From: Parasponia andersonii
Taxonomy: Eukaryota; Streptophyta; Magnoliopsida; Rosales; Cannabaceae
Direction of reading: 5' to 3'
Assembly (NCBI GenBank): GCA_002914805.1
Contig: JXTB01000071.1
Location: 1,033,724-1,097,723 of the forward strand
DNA length: 64,000 bases
The position numbers and the translations under genes were made by a program. The notes under the pieces were generated by a model, which was not told the origin of the DNA, searched no databases, and saw nothing but the letters and a program-made list of their open reading frames with translations. Position 1 is the first letter of the stretch, and each line of letters starts with the position of its first letter. Below are positions 36,177 through 47,372 of the stretch, piece by piece.

Positions 36177-36680
36177 CTAGTCCAAGAGTAACACTCTCCT
36201 TATCAGCCCAACACAAGGGTGATCAACATGATCTCCTATATAATACCTTGTATAGAACCATGCCAAGACTGGTTGGTAGCTGTTGTTATAAGTAAACTCC
36301 ACTAAAGACAGGTAATCATCCCAGTTTCCACTAAAATCCAGTATACAAGAGCGAAACATACCTTCTAGAGTTTGAATAGTCCTTTCAGATTGGCCATCTA
36401 TCTGAGGATGGTAAGCAATACTAAGATTTATTTCTGTCCCCAAAGTTCTTTGCAAAACTCTCCAGAACTTGGATGTAAATCTTGGGTGTCTGTCAGATAC
36501 TTTGCTTGGTAGCACTCCATGCAATCGAACAATATTCTCAATGTAGAGATGACTAAGCTTGTTGAGTGAAAAATCTGACTTGATTTGTATAAAATGAGCA
36601 GTTTTCGTCATATGATCAACGATCACCCAAACTGCATCTTTCTTTCTTCGTGTTATTGGCAAACCCATCACAAAATCCAT
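36177..36680 (-). pseudogene. Gypsy integrase remnant
   Basis: The frame contains MDFVMGLPITRRKKDAVWVI, then VDHMTKTAHFI, SDRHPRFTSKFW, LSIAYHPQIDGQSERTIQTL and a WDDYLSLVEFTYNNSYQ block. This is the catalytic core of a Gypsy integrase with its conserved neighbourhoods. It is part of the broken minus-strand element. Confidence 0.9.
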
Positions 36681-37013
36681 TGTGATCTTATCCTATTTCC
36701 ATTCTGGTATAGGTAAAGGCTATAGCAATCCAGCTGGTCTCTGGTGTTCAGTTTTGATTTGCTAACATGTCATATACTTAGCCACAAAAGTAGCTACATC
36801 GCGTTTCATACCTTTCCACTAATACTATCTTTTCAGATCGTGATATATCTTTGTGCTACTAGGATGTATTGCAAATTTAGACTTATGTGCCTCAGTGAGA
36901 ATAGTCTCTCTAAGATGAGGATCATTAGCGATTACTAGCTTTCCTCTAAAAAGCACAAATCCTTCTCTATTTATACTCCAACCTTCTAATTGTTCACCCT
37001 TTTCGAGTTGATT

Positions 37014-37672
37014 TTAGATCATTTTCAACTCTTGGTCTTGCCATTGACTTTGCTGTACAGTGTGGAGGAGTGCAAGTGTGGCAATAACATTATTGAGATA
37101 AGCAGCATTGCCAGACTCAAAGTACTGCAAGTTATAATCACCAATTGCCACTGAGTTCTTCCAATCTTGAAAAATAAGTACAGCCAATATATCATGAGGT
37201 TTTTTACTCAAAGTATCAGCTACAAAATTGGCCTTACCAGGATGGTACTGTAGTTCGAAGTCATAATCTTCCACATATTTAACCCATCTTCGTAGCCTTA
37301 AATTCAGATCTCGTTGAGTGAAAAGGTATTTCAAACTATTATGGTCAGAGAATATTTCGAATTTCACACCATACAAATAACACCTCAAAATTTTGAGTGC
37401 GAAAATTACTGCTGTAAGTTCCAAGTCATATGTAGGATAGTTTCTCTTATGTGGCTTCAACTGATGAGAAGCATACGCTATAACTCGACCATTTTGATCA
37501 GAATACACCCCAATCCCATCTTCAAAGCATCAGTATACACCATGTAAGGTTCACTACTCTCAGGTATAGTAAGAACAGGTGTAGTTGTCAAACTCTGCTT
37601 CAGTTTCCTGAAAGCGTCTTCACAATTACTATTCCCAACAAACTTGACATCTTTCCTGGTCAACCTTGTCAA
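37014..37672 (-). pseudogene. Gypsy RNase H remnant
   Basis: Frames here carry [53 protein letters not shown] and a [16 protein letters not shown] end. These are the RNase H signatures of Gypsy elements. An adjacent frame (37478-37672) contains [20 protein letters not shown] from the RT-to-RNase H link. Confidence 0.88.
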
Positions 37673-37724
37673 TGGTAAAACAACTCTTGAGAAATTTTGA
37701 ACAAAACGACGCTAATAGTCTGCC

Positions 37725-39901
37725 TGTAAAAACCTGAATTTTTGTTAGGGTAATTTGGACATTTTACTAATTTTTTAGATATAATAATAAAGGGATTATT
37801 TTGCAAAAATTTTGTGAAGAAGGACTAAATTAAAATTTTTAGGGGAGGAATTGATAGAGATTTGGGAATCGGGGACTATAGTGTAAATTTTTAAAAATTT
37901 GCACAGTCCCCTACTTATCCCACGTGGGCTTCCCACTCACTCTATCTCTCTTCTCTCTCCCATCGCCGTTCTCCCCTGCTCTCTCTCTGTTCACTCTCGT
38001 CCGAAGAACCAGGGGAGGCTACGCCGTCGCCCAGGCCACTGTCTGTCTCGCCAACTGCCCGATGCGAGCTCATCGTGCTGCCAGGGTGCCCCGGCGTCAG
38101 TCGTTGTTTCACCAAAAAATGCCATTGGAGTTATTTCGGAGTTTTCGCCACCGGCGACGATTCCAGCCACCATTTGACCTCTAACTAGATTCGTTGGATT
38201 CTCTCGTCGAGAGGAAGCTCAAGGTATATATATCTTAATCCCATACTACCCGAATCAAAAGTTGCCATTTTTGGAATATTTTGAGCTTGCGTTGACTTTT
38301 TGATTTGGCCGTTGGATCATGTTTTTGTTGTCATTTTTGGATTATACTCGGAAAATGGGAAGTCTGATATATATATTGTCTATGTTTGGTGATTGGCATG
38401 AAAATTGAAATCAGACGGCTAAGATTTTATCTTGATTTGCGTGCAATCGTTCTAGTATGAGCACAAACCTGAATTGGACAAATTATATATCTAACCTAGC
38501 TATTTTGTGTGCTAGGAATTCAGTGAAGAGGTCCATTTGTGGATTTGAAGTTCTGTTGAGAAATTAGTTTTTGCAAGAGGATGATCGAGGGCTTGGAATC
38601 GGTTTCCGACCCTTTGGATGATCACCAACGATGCCTTGAGAATTCAATAGCGTGGTATCACTATTCTTGTGAGGTAGGGATTCAGTTACCTTTGTTTTCC
38701 ACTATTTTCGAATAAAACGTATTTGCTGCAACATATGAGAACAAATGTGGTCTTTGAATTTCTTGAATATATATGATGGACTGTGTAGTATGATATACAT
38801 ATATACTATATTGCTTTGGAGATTTTCTGTGTGTAGGTTATTTTAGGTATATCAAAAATAGGGCTGTTGTGCTGCCCGTTTTTCTATAAAAATCTAATAT
38901 ACTTATTTTATTGAAAAACTAGAACACGATTATTTTTATACTTCAGTTCTGTGTTGCACGTGTCATAGGATCATACATGAGCACCGTGTTAGCATCGTGA
39001 GTTTACAATGTGGTGCTGTGTACTCCACCATCAGTGTAGAGTCTGTAAACCCACACAGGATTTTGTTACTTCTAATTACCTCCCCATTTGGCAAGTGTAG
39101 GTAATTCAGTTACCCCTCCAGGTTTGGTAGGCGACACATGGGTGTCCCCTCTGGGTATGGGCTTAGGTGTCAGGCAGGCTGTTAGGTACACTTAATACTA
39201 CCATCCTGGGTTTCCACAGATGAGAGAATATGAGCTCATGGGTATGGATTGATTTGTGTCATGTGCATCTGAATTGAATGGTTTTGATTATATTGATTTA
39301 TTTATACATACACGTGACGATTTCCAGTTTTGGATTATCATTTATATATATATATATGTATTGGAATTAAACTAACTATGCAAGAGCTTTCATCACTAAG
39401 ATGTTTATGATCGAGGTAATTGTTTTTCCTATTGGGCATTTTATGTTCACTCTCTTCCTCAGGTGATGTCCAGTGCAATTTTGGAGATTGAGAAGAGTAA
39501 GAGGCTATCAGAATTTTAGTTCGTTATCTTGGTAATACTTGAAGCATGTGATTGTGGTGATTGGACCGTTTGAGTTTTGGTTTAGCATTGAACCAAGATT
39601 ATTACTTTCTATTTTTTTCTGTGAACTCATGTATGCCATTCTGGTATTTGTTCTGATGTGGATGATGATGATGCTTGGACTTATATTTAATTTATGTTCT
39701 TTTTGGTATTTATTTGATCTATGTTTAATGGTGTATATGAACTGTGGGAGAGGTTCACAAGATGGAATTCCAAATATTTTAGCTAAAATGGATTGTTTTA
39801 TAAAAACTAAAACTTTTGAGACGTTTTTCAAATAAATCAAGGAATTTCTCATTCTTGCGAAATTCCCCTTCTGCCGCTAGTCCGGGTTTTGGGTTATGAC
39901 A
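37725..39901 (+). repeat. Solo LTR nested in the chromovirus-like element
   Basis: It starts TGTAAAAACCTGAATTTTTG and ends GGGTTATGACA. Five-base flanks CTGCC (37720-37724) and CTGCT (39902-39906) form a near-perfect target duplication. It runs opposite to its host element and has no internal region. It resembles the solo LTR at 20013-22087 closely and is a separate insertion of the same family, younger than the element it sits in. Confidence 0.85.
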
Positions 39902-40073
39902 CTGCTAAACTGAGGAAATTTCGTATCTCTGTCATATTTTTTGTTCTTTCCCACTTTAGAATAGCTTTTACTTTAGTAGGATCGACTAAGATACCATTTT
40001 AAGAAATTACATGCCCTAAAAATTTAACTTCTAACATCCAGAAGTCACATTTCGATCACTTAGCATATAACTG

Positions 40074-40592
40074 TTGACTTCTCAAAACTTCAACCACTAT
40101 CCTCAAATGTTTGGCATATTCTTCTTGGGACTTGGAATATACCGGGATATCATTAATAAAAATAACCACAAAGTGATCCAATTATGGCCTGAAAATCTAA
40201 TTCATGAGGTCCATAAAAGTTATAGGTGCATTCGTCAAACCAAAAGGCATTATCAGATACTCAATGTGACCGTAACGAGTTCTGAATACTGTTTTCAGTA
40301 TATCCTCCTATCTTATCTTCAACTAGTGATAACTTAACCTCAAGTCAATCTTGGAGAAGAATCTTGAACCACCAAGTTGATCAAACAATTTGTCAATCCT
40401 TGGCAAAGGATACTTATTCTTTATTGTCAATTGGTTTAAGTTCCTGTAGTCCATACAAAGCCTTAAAGTACTGTCAGCTTTCTTGGCGAATAAAATAGGA
40501 GTACCCCAATGGGAAGTACTACTCTGAATGAAACCCTTGGATATCAAATCATCCAACTGTTTTCTCAATTCATTCATCTCTATAGGAGCCAT
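40074..40592 (-). pseudogene. Gypsy reverse transcriptase remnant
   Basis: The clearest frame (40323-40592) reads [20 protein letters not shown], then [39 protein letters not shown] and [12 protein letters not shown]. These are the N-terminal and first catalytic blocks of Gypsy RT. Further RT-like sequence lies to its left up to the nested solo LTR. Confidence 0.9.
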
Positions 40593-40944
40593 GCGGTAGG
40601 CTGGATAGAAACTGGCTGAGCCCTAGGAACAAGGTCAATACAGAACTCGACCTCTTTATCTGGTGATAGTCTTGGTAAATCCTCTTGATATTCGCTCACC
40701 ACTAATATCCATAGGTCTTGATCATCAGTTCTCATTTTTCTATCAATGATAAAGTTCCCATAACACTCAAAGTTCTTCCTACCACCCGAACATGCTTTTA
40801 GAATAGAGCTTGGTTTCAATGAATTCATTCGATCTTGACATCTTACAGGTTTTCTATCATCCAGAAAAGTGTTACTTGTTTATCATAACAATCGGCAATA
40901 GCTCAATACTTAGATAACCAATCCATACCAAGTATTATATCATA

Positions 40945-41184
40945 TTATTTCATTGGCAACACAATTAAATCAGTAAGTAATTCTTTACAATTAATCACTA
41001 CACAATAAGATTTACACACACTAGACACATCAGCTACTCCACCCATAGGTATTCCTAAAGTCAAGACATAATCCAATTCAGAAAATTTTAACCCCAAAAG
41101 TTGAGCAAACAACAAGGATATGAATGAATAAGATGCACCAGTATCAAATAAAACACGTGCCCAAAAGTGTGAAATAAGAACCAT
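40945..41184 (-). pseudogene. Gypsy aspartic protease remnant
   Basis: The frame carries ARVLFDTGASYSFISLLFAQ, the DTGA active-site motif of retroelement proteases. It continues with a hydrophobic region ending CKELLTDLIVLPMK. It lies between the gag/knuckle region and RT, as expected. Confidence 0.88.
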
Positions 41185-42054
41185 ACCGTCAACAACATCT
41201 CGGCCAATGTGTTCATTTGTACCATCGGTTCCAGAAATTGCATAAGCTTGGCCAGTGACTTTTCTTTTTCCCTTATTGTCTCTTCCTTATCTAAGACGAC
41301 TGCTGCTAGATATGGGTCCACTGCTACCATATCCATGCCCTCCTTGACTCTCTGAAACCTGAGGAGTCTGGAAATTCTAAGTGTAACCCTAGGGGCGGTA
41401 CTGGTGCTGGTAAGGTGGTGGAGATAAAAAATCTTGGGAAACACCCTGAGATGGCTGAGACCTAGCTTGGGTATTCTGCTGAGGTGCTGAACCAGAATAG
41501 CTTCCAAGTGGTCCTCCCTGAGAAAGAGGAGATTTCTGCAGACGTTTTGGGTACTCATTCCTCTTATGGTCCTGCTGACCACAGTGATAACATGTATAAG
41601 GATTGAACCTCTTTTTACCTGATGAACCACTGCTCGTAAAGCTTTCGCTGTTTGGTGAACCTCGGGCCGACCATTGTCCTTAGTTCCTATTGTTCACTTT
41701 TATATCATTGCTTTTATTCTTTCTTGCACCCTGCTCATTTTCTATGGCTTCAGTGTATTGGGTAGCTAACACTACCTCAGAGAGAGTGGCAAACAAATGA
41801 ATAGCAATATAGTTGTGGATGTTTCGATTCAGATCATTCTTGAACTTCGTAATTCGGTAAGTGTCACTCCCCGCTAGGTTAAGGGCAATGCTTGCCAATT
41901 CTATGAACTCCATCACGTATTGGTTCACTATTTTATTCTCCTGAGTCAGTCTCTCCAAACGACCAACCACTTCAGCTTGTTGATCATCATTTACATAATG
42001 TGCTTTGAAGAGTCTTTCAAATTCTTCCCACGTTATACCTTCTACATTCTGCAT
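41185..42054 (-). pseudogene. Gypsy gag and zinc-knuckle region remnant
   Basis: The frame at 41680-42054 contains WEEFERLFKAHYVNDDQQAE, then FIELASIALN and IHLFATLSEVVLATQYTEAI, typical of retrotransposon gag. The stretch to its left on the minus strand is glutamine/serine-rich with a cysteine/histidine cluster near 41540-41600, the position of the nucleocapsid knuckle. Confidence 0.8.
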
Positions 42055-42202
42055 AACCTCAATAGTCTCCTACCAATGGATAGCATTCCCTGTCAAGTGA
42101 GATATAGCAAATACAGCCTAGAGCTCTCTAGGATTACCAAGGGTCCGAAAGTGTCATGTTATCTCACGCAAGTGAGATATTGTCTAGGCTGAAGGCGCAT
42201 AA

Positions 42203-42247
42203 ACTTAGGATATGTTATTGAATCACGGCCCAGAACTTAGGATATGT
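42203..42247. repeat. Short direct repeat at a rearrangement junction
   Basis: ACTTAGGATATGT occurs at 42203-42215 and again at 42235-42247, on either side of the point where gag-related sequence gives way to the duplicated host block. A small duplication of this sort is typical of end-joining repair. Confidence 0.7.
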
Positions 42248-44250
42248 ATATTCATGTTGAGATGCATTCACATGCAGTAGCCTAGAAATAAAATTTAAGT
42301 TAAAAATAAAAAATAAGCTACGGGTAATAATTTTTGCCCTGGCATATTTCTGATCCTTCCCAGCCGTCCACTCCATACATTATATAGTAGACTCACTCTG
42401 TTAACACGATGGAACTAACACCACTCCTAAAATCATAGCATTGAACAATCTTTAATTTCATCTAACACTTGCACTAAATTATTGCTTACATAACACTCTT
42501 TGTGCAGGTTATCATAAATTCACGAAAGGTTTTCGTATCTATGATATTATATATATCTCTATACAATATGTGTATAATTTCTATGAGCAAAATTTGAATA
42601 GATTAATCACTTGGTTTGAGAATTAAAATAGTTCAAAGTAACTTTATAAATGGGTCGGTTTTTAACCGTGTTTACTTACGATTTTGTAATAGTGTTAGTG
42701 CTGAATCGTACTCATTATTATAATTATTTCTAGAGCTGCTAGAATCTCCTTACTTTTACGAATTAATAAATATAAATTTATTGGTATAAAATCAAATGGA
42801 TGATAAGCTGATCATACATATTTATTTATTTCAGAAAATACAATGCTTACTCATATTTTGTAGTACGTAGTACTGAACCACCCGAATCACTCGGATAATT
42901 TATATGCTAGAGAGGTAGTCACCTTTGTTTTCTACGAAGGATGACACGAAAAATAAACAACAAAGAGATACATAACTTTTATGCACTTTTGCAAAGGGTA
43001 CAACTCAAGATATTATCTTCACTAAATCAATAAAAACATTAACGACAATTTCAAAGGGGAAAAAAAACAATTAATGGTCCCTAAATTATTAGGAAAGTCT
43101 CAATGTCATGCATAAATTTAGAATTTTGTCATTTTGATTTTTAAATTATTGAAAAAGTTCCATTTTACTATTTTTGTTATATATTCTGCTTTAACAGTAA
43201 TAGAAAGAGCACATGTATGGGCCAACATTTCAAAGAGATCTTAACATACAATATTGGAGCGGTTTAAAAATGAGACAAAGATGTGTATGAAATGACTGGA
43301 TAAAGTAAAATCTGCCAACGAAGCCACAATCAAGGTATTATGACAATTCGAAAAAAAATAAAAGAAAAATTATGACATAAGTATTTAATGCCACCTCTGA
43401 TCAAAATCAAAAAATTGTTAATATGAATAAAGAAGAATTTTCTACGTCATTCTGAAACGAGCAGCAAATAAATTTTTGAACTCGTTGGCGATAAAATAAT
43501 GATGTTCATAATTCAGTTAAGTGAACATGAGGTGTAAAATCCTAATCTTTCCAAGGGCAAAAATATAATTTTATGGGCTAATAACAATCCCGTAATGTTG
43601 AATTTTTGGGTATTAAATAAATTTTTGGCTGAGATGGACATAGAGACAATCAAGACTAGATATATTTGGGTCAAAATGTAAATAATTTTTGAAGAGGAGG
43701 GATTAAAGTGAAAAAAATCTTATAAAATTGTGGCTAAAGTTGAATCTTGAAAACTTTTTCGGTCTAATTAGGTGATGTCACATGTCTCACAACCAATAAT
43801 TTTTAAAAATTACAAATAAAATCCCAAACTCTCTCTTTCTTTTCTCCCACACATCCTTCTTCTTCGCCTTTCCTCTTTCATAGCCCACCACTGGCCACTG
43901 GTGACGACCCAAGCTTAGACTCCGGCTGGCGTGCCTCCCCTTCTACCAGATACAGCTTCGCCGTCGGTCATTGGAGCTCGTTGCGCCTTTTAGCTGCAGC
44001 GAACAGCGCACAAAGTTGTGCCTAAGCCGTGACGTTTCGTGGTTATTTTTCCATCATTCGCCACTGTTTGCCCCCACCCACTACTACCAAATTGAAGCCC
44101 AAGCTTCCTCCTACTTAGGTTGACCCTCTATTGCCTCCAATTTCTGACCAAGAAGCTCCGGTGAGCTCTAAAACATTTTATATCATTTTCGTTGTAAAAA
44201 GTGGCATTTGTGCAATTATTTTTTGCTACGTTCATCAAATGCTCGTGAAA
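42215..44250. repeat. Segmental duplicate block, copy B part 1
   Basis: This block matches 12286-14290 in the same orientation along about 2 kb. It begins at the motif TTATTGA, exactly where the partner block 45885-47372 ends. It includes an old LTR start at 43533, shared with copy A (13582). At its right end it fuses within TGAAA to an LTR fragment in the opposite orientation. Confidence 0.85.
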
Positions 44251-45540
44251 AATAATAGAAAACAAGGAAATTGAATCTCATACATCGAAATAGTAATTAT
44301 GCTGAGTTGACGACGCTAGAAAAATCTTCTATTGATCAGCAAGTAGTTCAGACAGTCGTTTCCATATCTTGACACATTCTCTTAAAAAAGTGAATTTCCA
44401 AATAAAGCCTCAGAATGAGAAACGGAGGTCACTATTGAATTCAGAACACCTAAAAATATTGGGTTAGATATAAAGTTTGTCTAAAACGGGTTCCGGTGTA
44501 GAACCGAGCTGTGGCACGCAAAACGATGCAATTCACGAGCTATTTTCTCAATTTTCGTGCCACTTCAAAAAATTGTGATATTTTATATGAAAATTCGAGG
44601 TCAGAACTTAGTTTCAAGATCCCGAGTATTAAATAGGCACAAAAATCTGAAAATTATAAACATACTACATTTTGAAAATAATTAGAAAAATACCATTTTT
44701 TTAATATTGATAATTAACGGTCTTCTGGCTACTGTTTCAACACTACAAAATTATGAGATTTCATGTTTTAATCTCCTCTTTCACGCGGTATAATTTTCTC
44801 AGAAAAATAAGTTAATTCCGAAATCATTAGAAAAATACCACAAAAATTTAATATTATAAAAATGCTACAGTAACCAACTTCTCACCGGAGCCGAGTTAGA
44901 GGCCGAGAGTGATTGGAAATGAAAGCCGATATTGAGACGAGTTCAACGGTGGTGACGATGAGGTGATCGACTGTCGGATGAAGAAACGGCGGGCAAAAAA
45001 CCATTTCGATAGCGGTGAGTTCGGGAGGTCTTTTCTCCGGCGAGGGGAGGCCGTTTATGGCGGAAATACCCGGCACTGGTTTGTTGGCAGCCTCCGGTCA
45101 GGGCAGGCAGGTTCATCAAGCACGGCGATGGCTAGTGGCGCGGCGGTGAACAGTAATAAAGAGTGGCTTCGAGGACCATAGCGAAAAAGAAGAAGAAAGG
45201 TTGGAGTTTTTATCCAATTTTCAGAAACTGTTGGTAGCGCGACACGTGTCACTACCTGACTGGACTGAAAAAAAGTTTTTGAAATTCTGCTTTGGCCACA
45301 AATTTTAAAAAGATTCTTTCAGTTTTATCCCTCTTTAATTATATTTTTATCCCCGGATAGTAATTTCTTTTTCACTTTTGCCCCAAATGCACTTTGATTT
45401 TATTTTTTCTAGGTTCAACACCAATGATTTAATTCGAAATATTTTTAGATTTTTATTTAATTAATCCGAAAATATAAAATTACCAAAATATCTTTGAATT
45501 AAAATTACTTAATTACCCTTATAAAATTTAGAATTTTACA
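44246..45540 (-). repeat. LTR fragment of the chromovirus-like family
   Basis: The fragment matches about 34288-35574 of the 3' LTR and ends in the same TTTTACA border. The side toward 44246 is joined to the duplicated block. It could be the displaced 5' LTR of the element at 33033-42214 or an independent insertion. The similar 5-base flanks (TATAA, CATAA) mildly favour the first. Confidence 0.8.
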
Positions 45541-45721
45541 CATAATTAGAGATATATGATCGAGCATTGTACTTAAACCTGTTGAAAGTGAGAGAGAAAC
45601 ATACGATTCATCGCCGTGAATTATCACAAACTGGTAAACATTATATATGTTACTGGGAGAGGAAGAAGCTGATAGTAATATGTCTCCAGTTTTTTAAATA
45701 TATTAACTAGAATATCAATAT

Positions 45722-45826
45722 CACATGACATCCGGCGTTGCCCCAAACACTTCAGTCGCATTTTATAACTGAAAGTTGATAGAAATCCCAATGAAGTGAC
45801 CGAAGGAACTCTAGTGGACACCTGAC
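45722..45826 (-). ncRNA. MIR395: MIR395 hairpin, diverged third copy
   Basis: On the minus strand the 3' arm (45755 down to 45735) reads CTGAAGTGTTTGGGGCAACG plus C. It keeps the canonical seed but differs from miR395 at positions 16 and 20. The 5' arm carries GAGTTCCTTCGGTCACTTCA, close to the conserved star strand. The lower stem starts GTCAGGTGTCC and closes mainly by G-U pairs, so it looks weaker than the other two. The 105-base size fits the family. Two 3'-end mismatches could lower processing or cleavage of the usual ATP sulfurylase and SULTR2;1 targets, or shift the target range. It may be a decaying copy. A well-formed TATA box lies upstream (45901-45909) and belongs to the block duplicated at 241-452. 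Confidence 0.78.
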
Positions 45827-45900
45827 TACTGTTGCTTTTGCTTCTTAGCAAAAGTCAAAAGTCAAGACTATCTATATGCAGCTCACCAATAATATTGTTG

Positions 45901-45909
45901 CTATTTATA
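45901..45909 (-). promoter_or_regulatory. TATA box of the third MIR395 (-)
   Basis: On the minus strand TATAAATAG lies about 75 bases upstream of the hairpin base, the same distance as for MIR395 (+) at 1088. An identical motif in the duplicated block at 253-261 has no hairpin beside it. Confidence 0.6.
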
Positions 45910-46430
45910 GTGAGTACACTCCCTTTCATTACTGCAGGTACTTATTCACACTTTCATACTTTTTACTTCGAAAGAAATCTAAGGGTAGAAATTTTATAAA
46001 GGTAGTTTGAACCCAGACGAGATAGGGGGACAGATCAGAAGCAAACGAACGATATCATGTGATTGCTGCCAGGTGTCCCTTTTACCTTTTGTTCATGTTA
46101 TCCTCCCATGTGATTGCTTGGGCATTCTTCTGTGTTGATATGTTAATCAACAATATGAAATACATAGCATGGATTGGACTGACGCAGTTTAACCAAAAAT
46201 TACAGTAAAAGTCACGTCATCCCCTTAGACCTCACGACTATAACAAATAATACGACGATTAAGAAGATTTTTTTATCCAACAAACTTGTTACTTACTCAA
46301 CTTTGCTGTATACAAATACAGCTGTCGGCATATTTTTTATCCCTCAAACTTGTTACTTACTCAGCTTTGCTTTATACGAATACAGTCGTCGGCATAAGCC
46401 AACTGTAACCCCTAAAAGTGAATCCCAAGG

Positions 46431-47311
46431 GTCCATTTAGATGTAGTGGTATAATGATTATTCTTATATTTGATAACTGTAAAAAATAATGGAATTAGCT
46501 ATATAATGATAAAAATGCCCATCATTTTAAGTATTTTAAATTATATTTAGCATTAAATTATTTTATTAAATTATTTTATATTTAGTATTATTTTATTTTA
46601 TTAATTATTTTTTATTTCCTAAATAATTATTTTATTAAATTATTTTATTTTTAGCATTAAATTATTTTCTTACTTAAATTGTTTATTAAACTATTTTGTA
46701 TTTAATATTATTTTATTTTATTATGTTTTAAAATTATCTTATTAATTAATTTATTTAATATTTATCATTATCTTATTTTATTTTATTACTTTTCTAAATT
46801 ATCTTATTAAGTCTTTTTATTAATTAAATTATTTTACATTTAGCATTATTTTATTTTATTATTTCATTAAGTTATTTAATTAATTAAATTTTTATTATAT
46901 TATTTTTTAAATTAGTTTTTTAATTATTTTTTATTAATTAAATTATTACTTTTTAAATTATTTTACATTTAGAATTACTTTATTTTACTAAATTAGTTTT
47001 CGTTTAGCATTATTTTATTTTGTTTTATTATTTGACGAAATTATATTTTAATTATTTTTTATTAATTAAATTATTTTACATGTGACATTATGTTACTTTA
47101 TTATCTTATTTTACTTCATTTTTATTTTTTAATTAAATACTATTCCATTCCAACTTATTTGACCCAATTTTCGGTGGAATAGAATTCCACCATATTTCAT
47201 TCTAGTGGAAAAACTTTTCTTATTTGGATTTTCTAACTAAATAATAGAATTTGGTCATTTTGGAATTGTTTCCATTCCATTCTTTTCCATTACACCCAAC
47301 CAAACATGGCC
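46431..47311. mobile_element. AT-rich non-autonomous TIR-like element, copy B
   Basis: This is the paralogue of 11415-12231. The left end reads GTCCATTTAGATGTAGTGG, and the complement of the right end reads GGCCATGTTTGGTTGGGTGT then AATGG, so the inverted ends are clearer here than in copy A. The inside repeats an ATTTTACATTTAGCATTATT-like block with length changes relative to copy A. Confidence 0.45.
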
Positions 47312-47372
47312 TAAGTACTCTGCTTTTATTATGTAGGTTAATCCAATCCAACCTAACTCTTTTACTTATTGA

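Larger units (their letters stand above)
33033..42214 (-). mobile_element. Ty3/Gypsy chromovirus-like element, broken, minus strand
   Basis: From right to left on the minus strand it carries gag, a zinc-knuckle region, protease, reverse transcriptase, RNase H, integrase and a chromodomain-like C-terminus. A polypurine tract (35575-35598) and a 3' LTR (33033-35574) follow. This is Gypsy gene order, and the chromodomain-like end points to a chromovirus, probably near the Tekay/Del group. A solo LTR of a sister family is inserted within it (37725-39901). The coding part has many breaks and looks old. Its 5' end is not continuous with the rest: an LTR fragment of the same family lies at 44246-45540. 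The bases outside the outermost ends (33028-33032 TATAA; 45541-45545 CATAA) could be a diverged target duplication that includes that fragment. Confidence 0.85.
45885..47372. repeat. Segmental duplicate block, copy B part 2
   Basis: Bases 45885-46110 match 241-452, 46116-46177 match 2455-2526, and 46177-47372 match 11226-12290. The order is the same as in copy A, but the intervening sequence, including MIR395 (+) and the Copia element, is absent. The block stops at TTATTGA, the same motif at which copy B part 1 starts. Confidence 0.85.
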
